Assembly (NCBI RefSeq): GCF_030499575.1
Contig: NZ_JASTLC010000001.1
Coordinates: forward strand, 7,402,001-7,466,000
Source of the DNA: Streptomyces sp. DG2A-72
GTDB taxonomy: Bacteria; Actinomycetota; Actinomycetes; Streptomycetales; Streptomycetaceae
Direction of reading: 5' to 3'
Length of the DNA: 64,000 bases
The position numbers were made by a program, and so were the translations under genes. The notes beneath the pieces were generated by a model. The model was not told the origin of the DNA, made no database searches, and saw only the letters and a program-made list of their open reading frames with translations. The number at the start of each line of letters is the position of its first letter. Position 1 is the first letter of the stretch. Positions 12,111 to 20,432 of the stretch are shown here, one piece after another.

Positions 12111-13343
12111 TTGAACGTGCGGCCGATATCGGGGGCGTCGGTTGACGCGCGGGCGCGACGCAGGAAAGTGGCGGCACTGATGTGCGGGCTGCTTCTCGCC
12201 GTCACCGCGTGCGGCGGGGGTGGCTCGGAGCCGAAGTCCGGACCCGGCAAGGGCAAGGACTCCACCCAGGCCGAGAGCAAGCAGTCGCAGGCCGTCGTGA
12301 CGATAGCCCCGAAGGACGGCGCCAAGTCGGTCGACACCAACGGCGCCCTCAAGGTCAGCGCCGCAAAGGGCCAGCTGACCGAGGTCCAGGTCAAGGACGC
12401 CAAGGGTACCGAGATACCCGGGAAGATCACCGACGGCGGGGCGAGCTGGACGCCGTCCACCCATCTCGCCGCCTCCACCACGTACAAGGTCCATGCGGTC
12501 GCCGAGGACTCCGAGGGCCGCGAGGCCGCCGAGGACGCCAGCTTCACCACCCTGACGCCGCAGAACACGTTCATCGGTGAGTTCACCCCCGAGGACGGCT
12601 CCAAGGTCGGCGTGGGAATGCCGTTCTCGATCCGCTTCACCCGGGGCATCACGGCGCCCGAGGACGTCGAGAAGGCCATCAAGATCAAGACCGAGCCCGC
12701 CGTCGACGTCGAGGGCCACTGGTTCGGCAACGACCGCCTCGACTTCCGCCCCGAGAAATACTGGAAGCCGGGCACGAAGGTCACCGTCGATCTCAACCTC
12801 GACGGCGTGGAGGGCCGCGACGGCGTCTACGGCGAGCAGGCCAAGACCGTCTCCTTCACCATCGGCCGCAGCCAGATCTCGGTCGTCGACGTCAAGAAGC
12901 ACACCATGCAGGTCAAGCGGGACGGCAAGGTCATCAAGACGATCCCCGTCACCACCGGCAAGCCCGGCTACGACACCTGGAACGGCCAGATGGTCATCAC
13001 CGAGCAGCTCACGGTGACCCGTATGAACGGCGAAACGGTCGGCTACGGCGGCGAGTACGACATCAAGGACGTCCCGCACGCCCAGCGCCTCACCACCTCC
13101 GGCACCTTCATCCACGGCAACTACTGGGGCGGCGGCGCCTTCGGCAACTACAACGCCAGCCACGGCTGCATCGGCCTGCGCGACGTCCGCGGCGGCTACG
13201 ACAGCGGCGTCCCGGCCGCCTGGTTCTTCAACAACTCGATGATCGGCGACGTGGTGGTGGTGAAGAACTCCAACGACAGGATCGTGGACCCGGACAACGG
13301 GCTCAACGGCTGGAACATGCCGTGGAAGAAGTGGACATCCTGA
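12111..13343 (+). CDS. L,D-transpeptidase lipoprotein (YkuD), second of a pair
   Basis: A lipoprotein of about 410 residues. The signal sequence RRRKVAALMCGLLLAVTAC ends in lipobox AVTAC, followed by a Gly/Ser/Lys-rich linker. Ig-like domains precede a YkuD domain with HGNYWGG near 330 and the catalytic Cys about residue 353 in SHGCIGLRD. TTG at 12111 is proposed as start because GGGGAG lies about 8 bp upstream; GTG at 12117 is possible. It is closely related to the preceding gene (for example HWFGN, DFRPE.YWKPGT and the SHGC block), from which it is separated by 187 bp. It probably acts on the cell wall, perhaps at a different growth stage. Confidence 0.9.
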   Translation: MNVRPISGASVDARARRRKVAALMCGLLLAVTACGGGGSEPKSGPGKGKDSTQAESKQSQAVVTIAPKDGAKSVDTNGALKVSAAKGQLTEVQVKDAKGTEIPGKITDGGASWTPSTHLAASTTYKVHAVAEDSEGREAAEDASFTTLTPQNTFIGEFTPEDGSKVGVGMPFSIRFTRGITAPEDVEKAIKIKTEPAVDVEGHWFGNDRLDFRPEKYWKPGTKVTVDLNLDGVEGRDGVYGEQAKTVSFTIGRSQISVVDVKKHTMQVKRDGKVIKTIPVTTGKPGYDTWNGQMVITEQLTVTRMNGETVGYGGEYDIKDVPHAQRLTTSGTFIHGNYWGGGAFGNYNASHGCIGLRDVRGGYDSGVPAAWFFNNSMIGDVVVVKNSNDRIVDPDNGLNGWNMPWKKWTS

Positions 13344-13421
13344 GGGGCGTGAGGCGAAGCGCCCCGACAGGGGCGCGGGGAACTGCGCGACCAGCCACAA
13401 CGGACCTGCACCTGGGCGACG
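13343..13421 (+). repeat. Dispersed intergenic repeat, copy 2, with hairpins
   Basis: The region after the L,D-transpeptidase stop holds GGGGCG and GCGCCCC blocks able to form hairpins (GCGCCCC, GACA loop, GGGGCGC), then GGGGCGCGGGGAACTGCG and CGACCAGCCACAACGGACC. It belongs with the copies at 2594-2672 and 55766-55842. The hairpin could also end transcription of the upstream gene. Confidence 0.65.
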
Positions 13422-13448
13422 ACATTAGCGACCGTTAACCTGCCCACC

Positions 13449-14216
13449 ATGACCGTAACCCTGGAAGTAGCCGAAGGCGTAGGCACCCTCCGTCTCGACC
13501 GCCCACCCATGAACGCCCTGGACATCGAAACCCAGGACCGCCTCAAGGACCTGGCCGAGGAAGCGTCCCGCAGGGAAGACGTACGCGCGGTGGTGATCTA
13601 CGGCGGCGAGAAGGTTTTCGCGGCCGGCGCGGACATCAAGGAGATGCAGGCCATGGACCACACCGCGATGGTCCTGCGCGCCCGCGCCCTGCAGGACTCG
13701 TTCACCGCCGTGGCCCGCATCCCCAAGCCGGTAGTCGCCGCCGTCACCGGCTACGCCCTCGGCGGCGGCTGCGAGTTGGCGCTCTGTGCCGACTACCGCA
13801 TCGCCGGGGAGAACGCCAAGCTGGGTCAGCCGGAGATCCTGCTCGGTCTGATCCCGGGCGCCGGCGGCACCCAGCGCCTGGCCCGGCTGATCGGCCCGTC
13901 CAAGGCGAAGGACCTGATCTTCACGGGCCGTCAGGTCAAGGCGGACGAGGCGCTGGCGCTGGGCCTGGTGGACCGGGTCGTCCCGGCCGCCGAGGTGTAC
14001 GAGGCGGCGCACGCCTGGGCCGCGAAGCTGGCGCAGGGCCCCGCGATCGCCCTGCGCGCGGCGAAGGAGTCCATCGACGCGGGCCTGGAGACGGACATCG
14101 AGACCGGCCTGGCCGTGGAACGGAACTGGTTCGCGGGCCTGTTCGCCACCGAGGACCGCGAGCGCGGCATGCGCAGCTTCGTCGAGGAGGGGCCGGGGAA
14201 GGCGAAGTTCTTGTGA
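13449..14216 (+). CDS. Enoyl-CoA hydratase/isomerase family protein
   Basis: A 255-residue crotonase-fold enzyme, the normal length for the family. The oxyanion-hole region AAGADIKEM lies near residue 60 and GYALGGGCELAL near 102. Catalytic-Glu region GQPEILLGLIPGAGGTQRL follows near 125, with both Glu positions plausible for hydratase activity. It likely hydrates trans-2-enoyl-CoA in fatty-acid or amino-acid breakdown. No clear ribosome site precedes the ATG and only AT-richer TTAACC lies 10-15 bp upstream, so the message may be leaderless, which is common in Streptomyces. Confidence 0.92.
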   Translation: MTVTLEVAEGVGTLRLDRPPMNALDIETQDRLKDLAEEASRREDVRAVVIYGGEKVFAAGADIKEMQAMDHTAMVLRARALQDSFTAVARIPKPVVAAVTGYALGGGCELALCADYRIAGENAKLGQPEILLGLIPGAGGTQRLARLIGPSKAKDLIFTGRQVKADEALALGLVDRVVPAAEVYEAAHAWAAKLAQGPAIALRAAKESIDAGLETDIETGLAVERNWFAGLFATEDRERGMRSFVEEGPGKAKFL

Positions 14217-14297
14217 ATCTCTCCCCCAAACTCCCCGCAGAGCCTTGCAATTGACGCGATGTCTGATCCGGGTCCCTCGATGGGGCGGTTTATGGGA

Positions 14298-14318
14298 GCC
14301 TTAAGGCAACCTTAAGCC
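14298..14318. promoter_or_regulatory. Palindrome upstream of anti-sigma-like gene
   Basis: CTTAAGG, CAA, CCTTAAG is a perfect 7-bp inverted repeat with a 3-bp gap, unusually AT-rich for this genome, about 180 bp before the next start. It may be a protein-binding site; the binding protein is unknown. Confidence 0.35.
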
Positions 14319-14501
14319 TGTCTTGTCGAGGGAGTCCGTCGATTGCCTCCAGTCGAGCCTTCGCCGCAGTTCAGCAGGGCTGCAACCGGCTCCGAACTGC
14401 CCCTGGCATATGCCGATCCGCCGGTGCGGAATGGTGGATTCCGGGGGGCGTATTCCGCAGAGACGCCCCCGGAGGGCGTTCGGGGCGGCCATGATGGGGG
14501 C

Positions 14502-15005
14502 ATGGCGGGGCTGGAGGGTATCGAACAGCCGCGGGGACACGGCCGTGCGACCGCGGCGCGCTGGTCGCCGGCGGCCGAGGACGAACACGCTCTCAAGGTA
14601 CTGGAGTTGTTCGGCAACCCGACCGAGTCGGAGGTGTCGCTGCCGTCCCGCCCCGAGTCCGCGGCCACCGCACGCAGACTGACCCAGGTCGTCGTACTGC
14701 GTCAGTGGGGACTCACCCCCAAGATGACGGAGGACGCGGTCTTACTCGTGTCGGAACTCGTCGGCAATGCCGTGCGGCACACCGGCGCCCGCGTCTTCGG
14801 ACTGCGGCTGCGCAGCCGCCGGGGCTGGATCCGCGTCGAGGTCCGCGACCCCTCCCGGGGGCTGCCCTGTCTGATGCCGGTCCAGGAGATGGATGTGAGC
14901 GGGCGAGGACTGTTCCTCGTCGACAAGCTCTCCGACCGGTGGGGCGTGGATCTGCTGCCGCGCGGGAAGACGACGTGGTTCGAGATGCGGGTCGCCGACA
15001 GATGA
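14502..15005 (+). CDS. Anti-sigma-factor-like ATP-binding protein (RsbW/SpoIIAB fold)
   Basis: A protein of about 167 residues with a single GHKL-type ATPase domain of the Streptomyces regulatory family. Visible: ATP-lid N-box ELVGNAVRHTG near residue 95, a strand RVEVRDPS near 120 and G-box SGRGLFLVDKLSDRWG near 145. Such proteins bind or phosphorylate anti-anti-sigma factors or act as small regulatory kinases. The frame is open 53 codons further up; the ATG at 14502 is chosen because the family's conserved part begins soon after it and the upstream part has no recognisable content. No partner gene is adjacent, so the target sigma factor cannot be named. Confidence 0.8.
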   Translation: MAGLEGIEQPRGHGRATAARWSPAAEDEHALKVLELFGNPTESEVSLPSRPESAATARRLTQVVVLRQWGLTPKMTEDAVLLVSELVGNAVRHTGARVFGLRLRSRRGWIRVEVRDPSRGLPCLMPVQEMDVSGRGLFLVDKLSDRWGVDLLPRGKTTWFEMRVADR

Positions 15006-15090
15006 CCACACCGCTTACCGGGGCTTGACCGCGCCTTGACCCCACCGCCAACCGGATCAATCGCGAGTTTTCGGACATAACGCCTCTTAA

Positions 15091-15867
15091 ATGGTGCGGG
15101 TGACCACCACCGACCGACGGGCGGCGCTACGTGCCGGAGCCGGCCTCGTTGCTGCCGCGGGCGGGCTCGCCGCAGGGTGTGCCGCACCCGGCGCCACGGC
15201 TCAGCACACCCGCCCGCCCCGCCCGTCCGCCCGACCCCCCGCCCCCGGACCCCGCCGCTTCCCCCGGCACCCCGCCCAGATCACCCACGGCCCCCGCGAC
15301 CGCCCTCGCGTCGCCCTCACCTTCCACGGCGCCGGCGACCCCGCCACCGCCCGCTCCCTGCTCGGCGCGGCCGAACGGCACGGCGCCCGGGTCACCGTGC
15401 TCGCCGTCGGCACCTGGCTGGACGAGCACCCGGAGCTGGCCCGCCGCATCCTCGACGGCGGCCACGACCTCGGCAACCACACCCAACGGCACCTGGACGT
15501 CAACGCCATGTCCGAGGTCGAGGCCCACGCCGAGATCACCGAATGCGCCGAGCGGCTGAAGCGGCTGACCGGATCGATCGGCACCTGGTTCCGCCCGTCC
15601 CGCGCCGCACGCGCCTCCCCGCTCGTCGAAGGGTTGGCCCGCACCGCGGGCTACCCCCACGTCCTCTCCTACGACGTGGACTCCCTCGACTTCACCTCGC
15701 CCGGCCCCGACGCCGTCACCGGCAACGTCATGGGCGGAATCCGGGGCGGATCGATCGTGAGCCTGCACTTCGGCTATGCGGACACGGTCGCCGCGCTCCC
15801 CGCCGTACTGGAAGAACTCGACCACCGCGGACTGCGCGCGGTCACCACCACGGAGCTGCTGAGCTGA
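15091..15867 (+). CDS. NodB-like polysaccharide deacetylase homologue, divergent active site
   Basis: An exported protein of about 258 residues. An RR-containing N-terminus (DRRAALRAG) and lipobox LAAGC suggest a Tat lipoprotein. A Pro-rich linker (40-65) is followed by the NodB barrel. Motif 1, normally TFDDGP with the catalytic base and a metal ligand, here reads TFHGAGD, so both Asp are changed. Motif 2 is kept as HTQRH (the metal His pair) near residue 131. Other NodB landmarks are WFRPS and a late LHF. It may have lost deacetylase activity or use a changed chemistry. GTGs at 15094 and 15100 are possible starts. Its stop overlaps the next start (TGATG), so the two are coupled. Confidence 0.8.
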   Translation: MVRVTTTDRRAALRAGAGLVAAAGGLAAGCAAPGATAQHTRPPRPSARPPAPGPRRFPRHPAQITHGPRDRPRVALTFHGAGDPATARSLLGAAERHGARVTVLAVGTWLDEHPELARRILDGGHDLGNHTQRHLDVNAMSEVEAHAEITECAERLKRLTGSIGTWFRPSRAARASPLVEGLARTAGYPHVLSYDVDSLDFTSPGPDAVTGNVMGGIRGGSIVSLHFGYADTVAALPAVLEELDHRGLRAVTTTELLS

Positions 15868-17042
15868 TGCACCGGAACCTCGCCAAACGCACCCTGATCG
15901 CGGGCGCCGCCCTCATCGCGCTCGCCGCCTGCGGCACCGAGTCCCCGGACCCGGCACCCCAGGCCCTCAACACCAAGGCGGCCGTACCCGCGCCGCCGAA
16001 GAAGACCGTCCAGGGCCTGCCCGGCATGCCGCCGGTCCTCGACCCGAAGGACGTCTACGCGGCAGACAGACCGAACCAACTCTCGCCCGTGGTCAAGGAC
16101 TTCCCGTCCCGGGTCTACGTCCCCAACACCGAGTCCGACACGGTCTCGGTCATCGACCCGAAGACGTACGAGATCATCGAGACGATCCCCGTCGGCCGCC
16201 AGCCCCAGCACGTCGTGCCCTCCTGGGACATGAAGACCCTCTGGGTCAACAACAACCGCGGCCACACCCTCACCCCCATCGACCCCAAGACCGGCAAGGC
16301 GGGCAAGGAGGTCGAGGTCCACGACCCGTACAACCTCTACTTCACGCCCAACGGCAAGTACGCCGTCGTCATGGCCTCCCTCGACCGCGAACTCGTCTTC
16401 CGCGACCCGCACACCATGGAGCGGATCAAGACCGAACCGGTCACCTGCTACGGCGTCAACCACGCCGACTTCTCCGCCGACGGCAAGTACTTCATCGTCT
16501 CCTGCGAGTTCAGCGGCGAGCTGCTGAAGGTCGACACGGAGAAGATGGAGGTCGTCGGACAGCAGAAGCTCCCCTTCGACGGCGCCATGCCGCAGGACGT
16601 GAAGATCTCCCCGGACGGCAAGAAGTTCTACATCGCCGACATGATGGCCGACGGCATGTGGGTGCTGGACGGCGAGAAGTTCACCGAGCCCACCCTCCTG
16701 CCCACCGGCAAGGGCTGCCACGGGCTGTACGTCAGCCGGGACTCCCGCGAGATGTACGTCTCCAACCGCGGCGAGGGCTCCATCTCCGTCTTCGACTTCA
16801 CGCAGAACAAGCTCACCAAGAAGTGGCACCTCCCCGACGGCGGCAGCCCCGACATGGGCGGCGTCTCCGCCGACGGCAAGGTCCTGTGGCTGTCCGGCCG
16901 GTACGACGCCGAGGTCTACGCCATCGACACCCGCACCGGCACCCAGCTCGCCCGCATCCCGGTCGGCGACGGCCCGCACGGCCTCGCGGTCTACCCACAA
17001 CCGGGCCGCTACTCGCTCGGCCACACCGGCATCTTCCGGTGA
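15867..17042 (+). CDS. YVTN-type beta-propeller lipoprotein
   Basis: A surface lipoprotein of about 391 residues. The signal sequence LIAGAALIALAAC ends in a good lipobox (ALAAC). From about residue 80 there are repeated beta-propeller blades with the YVTN pattern: RVYVPNTESDTVSVID, FYIADMM and MYVSNRGEGSISVFD. The last blade includes ARIPVGDGPHGLAV. Such propellers bind partners or ligands rather than catalyse. It overlaps the NodB-like gene by one base, so both probably act together at the cell envelope. Confidence 0.88.
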   Translation: MHRNLAKRTLIAGAALIALAACGTESPDPAPQALNTKAAVPAPPKKTVQGLPGMPPVLDPKDVYAADRPNQLSPVVKDFPSRVYVPNTESDTVSVIDPKTYEIIETIPVGRQPQHVVPSWDMKTLWVNNNRGHTLTPIDPKTGKAGKEVEVHDPYNLYFTPNGKYAVVMASLDRELVFRDPHTMERIKTEPVTCYGVNHADFSADGKYFIVSCEFSGELLKVDTEKMEVVGQQKLPFDGAMPQDVKISPDGKKFYIADMMADGMWVLDGEKFTEPTLLPTGKGCHGLYVSRDSREMYVSNRGEGSISVFDFTQNKLTKKWHLPDGGSPDMGGVSADGKVLWLSGRYDAEVYAIDTRTGTQLARIPVGDGPHGLAVYPQPGRYSLGHTGIFR

Positions 17043-17149
17043 CGGTGAGGGTGACGCAAAGGCGTTTCCGTAAAGGCGCTCGAGCGGACACGCCGCCGTA
17101 CGAGTGAAGATCCACAGCCCGCCGCCGCAGACACGGAATCGTGCCCCGC

Positions 17150-17752
17150 ATGATCACAACTCGTCTGCGGCGGCGGGCCGTTGCCGCCGTCCTGTCCCTC
17201 GCGGCCGTCTTCTCCACGACGGCCGCCACGGTCCCCACGACGGCGCCCGCGAAGGCCGCCGCAGCTCCTGCCTGCCCCCAGTTCGACGACCCCGTCAAGG
17301 CGGCCGCCGACCGCCGTGTCGACGTCGACCGCATCACTCCAGCCCCGGTCTGGCGCAAGACCTGCGGCACGCTGTACCGCGCCGACGGCCGCGGACCCGC
17401 GGTCGTCTTCGAGGAGGGCTTCCTCCCCAAGGACGTCATCAACGGCCAGTACGACATCGAGAGTTACGTCCTCGTCAACCAGCCCTCGCCGTTCGTGTCG
17501 ACGTCGTACGACCACGACCTGTACAAGAACTGGTGGAAGTCGGGCTACAACTACTACATCGACGCGCCCGGCGGCATCGACGTAAACAAGACCATCGGCG
17601 ACACCCACAAGTGGGCCGACCAGGTCGAGGTCGCCTTCCCCGGCGGTATCCACCGGAAGTACATCATCGGCGTCTGCCCGGTGAACAAGACGACCAAGGT
17701 CGAGATCATGAGCGGCTGCCAGAGCAACCCGCACTACGAGGCATGGCACTGA
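17150..17752 (+). CDS. Scabin/ScARP-type secreted mono-ADP-ribosyltransferase
   Basis: A secreted protein of about 200 residues resembling pierisin-family enzymes, of which Scabin (S. scabiei) and ScARP (S. coelicolor SCO5461) ADP-ribosylate guanine bases of nucleotides and DNA (recalled knowledge). It has a Sec signal (AAVLSLAAVFS..., Ala-rich cleavage zone). The three NAD-site motifs are present: catalytic Arg in LYRADGR, the STS motif in PFVSTSYDHD, and the ARTT-loop Q-x-E in ADQVEVAFPGGI, where Gln two before the catalytic Glu marks the guanine-modifying group. Cysteines near 45, 72, 182 and 193 could form the usual disulfides. Length matches the family. The ATG at 17150 is chosen; GTG at 17141 is an alternative. 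Confidence 0.87.
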   Translation: MITTRLRRRAVAAVLSLAAVFSTTAATVPTTAPAKAAAAPACPQFDDPVKAAADRRVDVDRITPAPVWRKTCGTLYRADGRGPAVVFEEGFLPKDVINGQYDIESYVLVNQPSPFVSTSYDHDLYKNWWKSGYNYYIDAPGGIDVNKTIGDTHKWADQVEVAFPGGIHRKYIIGVCPVNKTTKVEIMSGCQSNPHYEAWH

Positions 17753-17765
17753 GCAGGGGCCTCTT

Positions 17766-17795
17766 GAGTCTCCACCCACTGGAAGCTCCAGACTC
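17766..17795. promoter_or_regulatory. MerR-type operator/promoter
   Basis: A 30-bp dyad just before the merR-like gene: outer arms GAGTCT and AGACTC, and an inner pair CTGGA, AGC, TCCAG. TTGAGT at 17764 overlaps the left arm as a possible -35. This is the layout of MerR-family autoregulatory promoters, where the regulator sits between -35 and -10. Confidence 0.6.
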
Positions 17796-17801
17796 GCGGA
17801 C

Positions 17802-18716
17802 ATGAGCGAAGACGGCACCGCACTGTTCACCATCGGCGAGCTGGCCAGGGCCACCGGGCTGACCGTGCGCACCATCCGCTACTGGTCGGACGAGGGCGCC
17901 CTGCCCCCGGTGACCCGGTCGACGGGCGGCTACCGCCTGTACGACGCCGGGTCCGTCGCCCGCCTGGAGCTGATCCGCACCCTGCGCGAACTGGGCCTCG
18001 GCCTGGACGACGTACGCAAGGTGGTCAGCGGCGAGCAGGACATCGCGTCCGTCGCGGCCACGCATGTGGCGGCGCTGGACGCGCAGATCCGGTCGCTGAA
18101 GGTGACCCGTGCGGTGCTGTCGACCGTGGCGCGACGCGGCTCGACCGCGGAGGAGATGACCCTGATGAACAAACTGGCGCGGCTGTCGGCCGCCGAGCGC
18201 AAGCGCATCATCGACGACTTCATGGAGGAGACCTTCGGCGGGCTGGACACCGCGGACCCCGACATCCGGACCCGGATGCGGTTCGGCCTGTCCGATCTGC
18301 CCGAGGATCCCACGCCGGAGCAGGTGGACGCCTGGGTGGAGATGGCCGAACTGATGCAGGACCCGGGTTTCCGCGCCCGGATGCGGAAGATGATCGAGTT
18401 CAACGCGGCGGACCGGGGACCGGACGTACCCGCCGGGACGTCCCTGTGGTTCATGAGCCGACTCGTGCAACTCGCGGGCGAGGCGCTGGAGCAGGGCGTC
18501 ACCCCCGAGTCGCCCGAGGCCGAAGCCGTGCTGAACGGGCTGCTCGGCAACGCCGACCGGGCCGCCGTACTCGACCGCATGGAGTCAGCGGCACACGCCG
18601 AAGTGGCCCGCTTCCGGGAGCTGACCGCCCTGGTGCGGGGGACCGAACCGCTGCCCGCGCACCGCGAGGAGTTCGCCTGGGTGGTCGCTGCACTGCGTCA
18701 TCGGGTGGCCCGATAA
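17802..18716 (+). CDS. MerR-family transcriptional regulator
   Basis: A 304-residue regulator. The winged helix-turn-helix at 8-75 starts FTIGELARATGLTVRTIRYW and continues with GGYRLYD. A coiled-coil dimerisation helix (about 80-125) follows. The long C-terminal region (about 130-300) is larger than in metal-sensing MerR proteins and lacks their Cys residues, so it probably binds an organic ligand; it is not one I can name. The perfect dyad 6 bp upstream suggests autoregulation. Confidence 0.9.
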   Translation: MSEDGTALFTIGELARATGLTVRTIRYWSDEGALPPVTRSTGGYRLYDAGSVARLELIRTLRELGLGLDDVRKVVSGEQDIASVAATHVAALDAQIRSLKVTRAVLSTVARRGSTAEEMTLMNKLARLSAAERKRIIDDFMEETFGGLDTADPDIRTRMRFGLSDLPEDPTPEQVDAWVEMAELMQDPGFRARMRKMIEFNAADRGPDVPAGTSLWFMSRLVQLAGEALEQGVTPESPEAEAVLNGLLGNADRAAVLDRMESAAHAEVARFRELTALVRGTEPLPAHREEFAWVVAALRHRVAR

Positions 18717-18761
18717 TCTGACCCCGCACACACGGAACATGCATGACGAAGGGGCGGACCG

Positions 18762-18974
18762 GTGGCGGACATCGACGAGGCACGCAAGCAGTTCGAGCGG
18801 ATCGATACGGACGGTGACGGCTTCATCACCGCGGCCGAGTTCAAGACCGCCCTCGCCCAGCAGGGCGACTGGAACGTCACCGAGGCGGTCGCCGAGGTGA
18901 TCATCGGCAGCCGTGACCTCAACGGCGACAAGCTCCTGTCGTTCGACGAGTTCTGGTCGTACCTGAACAAGTGA
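18762..18974 (+). CDS. Small EF-hand calcium-binding protein
   Basis: A 70-residue cytoplasmic protein with two EF-hands: loop 1 DTDGDGFITAAE (residues about 15-26) with all Ca-ligand positions, and loop 2 DLNGDKLLSFDE (about 52-63), also complete. It resembles the small Streptomyces calcium-binding Cab proteins. The GTG start is preceded by GGGGCGG. A role in calcium buffering or signalling is inferred; no partner gene is visible. Confidence 0.9.
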   Translation: MADIDEARKQFERIDTDGDGFITAAEFKTALAQQGDWNVTEAVAEVIIGSRDLNGDKLLSFDEFWSYLNK

Positions 18975-19008
18975 TGTGAGCCGGCGGAATAGCACGCCCG
19001 GTCCCGGA

Positions 19009-19048
19009 GTTGTTGCTCCCTGTCACACGCACTGTCAGGAGCAGCAAC
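19009..19048. promoter_or_regulatory. Inverted repeat before F420/NADP-type gene
   Basis: Arms GTTGTTGCTCC and GGAGCAGCAAC (one mismatch) flank about 18 bp and end about 17 bp before the next ATG. It could be an operator or an mRNA hairpin near the ribosome site. Confidence 0.4.
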
Positions 19049-19064
19049 CCCGGAAGGGCCTGTC

Positions 19065-19727
19065 ATGAAGATCGGCATCATCGGCGCGGGCAACATCGGC
19101 GGCAACCTCACCCGGCGGCTCACCGCCCTCGGTCACGAGGTCTCCGTGGCCAACTCACGCGGACCGCATACGCTCACCGCGCTCGCAGAGGAAACCGGCG
19201 CCACGCCCGTCAAGGTCGAAGATGCGGCACGGGGTGCGGAGATCGTCGTGGTCACGGTCCCCACGAGGGCGGTACCCGACCTGCCGGCCGGGCTGCTGGA
19301 CGGGGCGGCGGACGGGTTCGCCGTCATCGACACCAACAACTACTACCCCAAGCAGCGGGACGGCAGGATCGCCGCCATCGAGGACGAGGGCCTCACCGAA
19401 AGCCGCTGGACGGAACGGAACATCGGCCACACCGTGATCAAGGCCTTCAACGGCACCTACGCCCAGGACATCCTGGAGCGCCCGCGCCCCGCCGGCGACC
19501 CCGACCGCATGGCCCTCCCCGTCGCGGGCGACGACGAGGCGGCCAAGCGGAAGGTACGGGCCCTGATCGACGACCTCGGCTTCGACACCGTGGACTCCGG
19601 CGGCATCGACGACTCCTGGCGCCAGCAGCCCGACACCCCGGTGTACGGCCTGCGGGCGGGCGTCGAGGCGGTGACGAAGGCACTGGCGGAGGCACCACGC
19701 GAACGCCCGGCAGCCTTCCGCGCCTGA
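19065..19727 (+). CDS. NADPH-dependent F420 reductase-like oxidoreductase
   Basis: A 220-residue Rossmann protein. The nucleotide-binding motif GIIGAGNIGGNL is at residues 3-14. NSRGP near 31 suggests NADP preference (Ser/Arg reading the 2'-phosphate). The family motif FNGTYAQD lies near 130. Members reduce F420 with NADPH or reduce other substrates. Length is normal and the ATG is clear. It stands alone, converging on the MOSC gene. Confidence 0.85.
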   Translation: MKIGIIGAGNIGGNLTRRLTALGHEVSVANSRGPHTLTALAEETGATPVKVEDAARGAEIVVVTVPTRAVPDLPAGLLDGAADGFAVIDTNNYYPKQRDGRIAAIEDEGLTESRWTERNIGHTVIKAFNGTYAQDILERPRPAGDPDRMALPVAGDDEAAKRKVRALIDDLGFDTVDSGGIDDSWRQQPDTPVYGLRAGVEAVTKALAEAPRERPAAFRA

Positions 19728-19758
19728 CACCTCACCCCTCAGACCCTCAGACCCAGAC

Positions 19759-20301
19759 TCAGACGATCTCCAGGGCCCGGTGCGGCCCGTCCGGCAGCAC
19801 GACATCGACCGGGTCCCCGGGCCGTACCACCCCGCCGCTGACGACCACACTCATGATCCCGGCCTTGAACCGCACGGCCCCGTCCGCGTCCCGCCCGACG
19901 ACCTGCTTCAACAGCCCTTTCCGGAAGCCGTCGATCTGCGCACAGGGATTCCGCAGCCCGGTCACTTCGACGACGGCCTGGTCCCCGAGCCGCAGCAGCG
20001 TCCCCACAGGCAGCCCCAGCAGATCGATCCCGCGCGTGGTGACGTTCTCCCCGAGCTGCCCGGCCACAACCTCGAATCCGGCCGCCCGCACCTCCTCGAA
20101 CAACTCCTCGTGAATGAGGTGCACCTGACGAAGATTCGGCTGCGAGGGATCCCGCTCCATCCGAGACCGATGCCTCACCGTCACCCCCGCATGAACGTCC
20201 CCCTCCACCCCGAGCCCTTCGAGCAACGTGATGCTCTCCCGATTCGGCTTACTGAACGAGTACGTCCCATTGCGGCTGACCGAACTGATGGTCCCACCCA
20301 T
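19759..20301 (-). CDS. MOSC domain protein
   Basis: A 180-residue single-domain protein of the molybdenum-cofactor sulfurase C-terminal family. GVEGDVHAG near residue 31 and GENVTTRGIDLL near 85 are the usual strand and turn motifs. The conserved Cys lies in RNPCAQID near residue 119. These proteins are thought to handle the sulfur or cofactor of molybdoenzymes, or to reduce N-hydroxylated compounds. No molybdenum genes are adjacent. Confidence 0.9.
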   Translation of the reverse strand: MGGTISSVSRNGTYSFSKPNRESITLLEGLGVEGDVHAGVTVRHRSRMERDPSQPNLRQVHLIHEELFEEVRAAGFEVVAGQLGENVTTRGIDLLGLPVGTLLRLGDQAVVEVTGLRNPCAQIDGFRKGLLKQVVGRDADGAVRFKAGIMSVVVSGGVVRPGDPVDVVLPDGPHRALEIV

Positions 20302-20432
20302 GCCTGAAGCTCCCCACTTCTCCGCGGATGCCGTTGAACCACAGGTCGGAGCCTAGACGTTTGTGCGCGTTACGTATGTTCGGACGGCTCGTTGATCGGA
20401 TTGTGTGTCAGCGAGCGACTGTGGGGGGCCGT

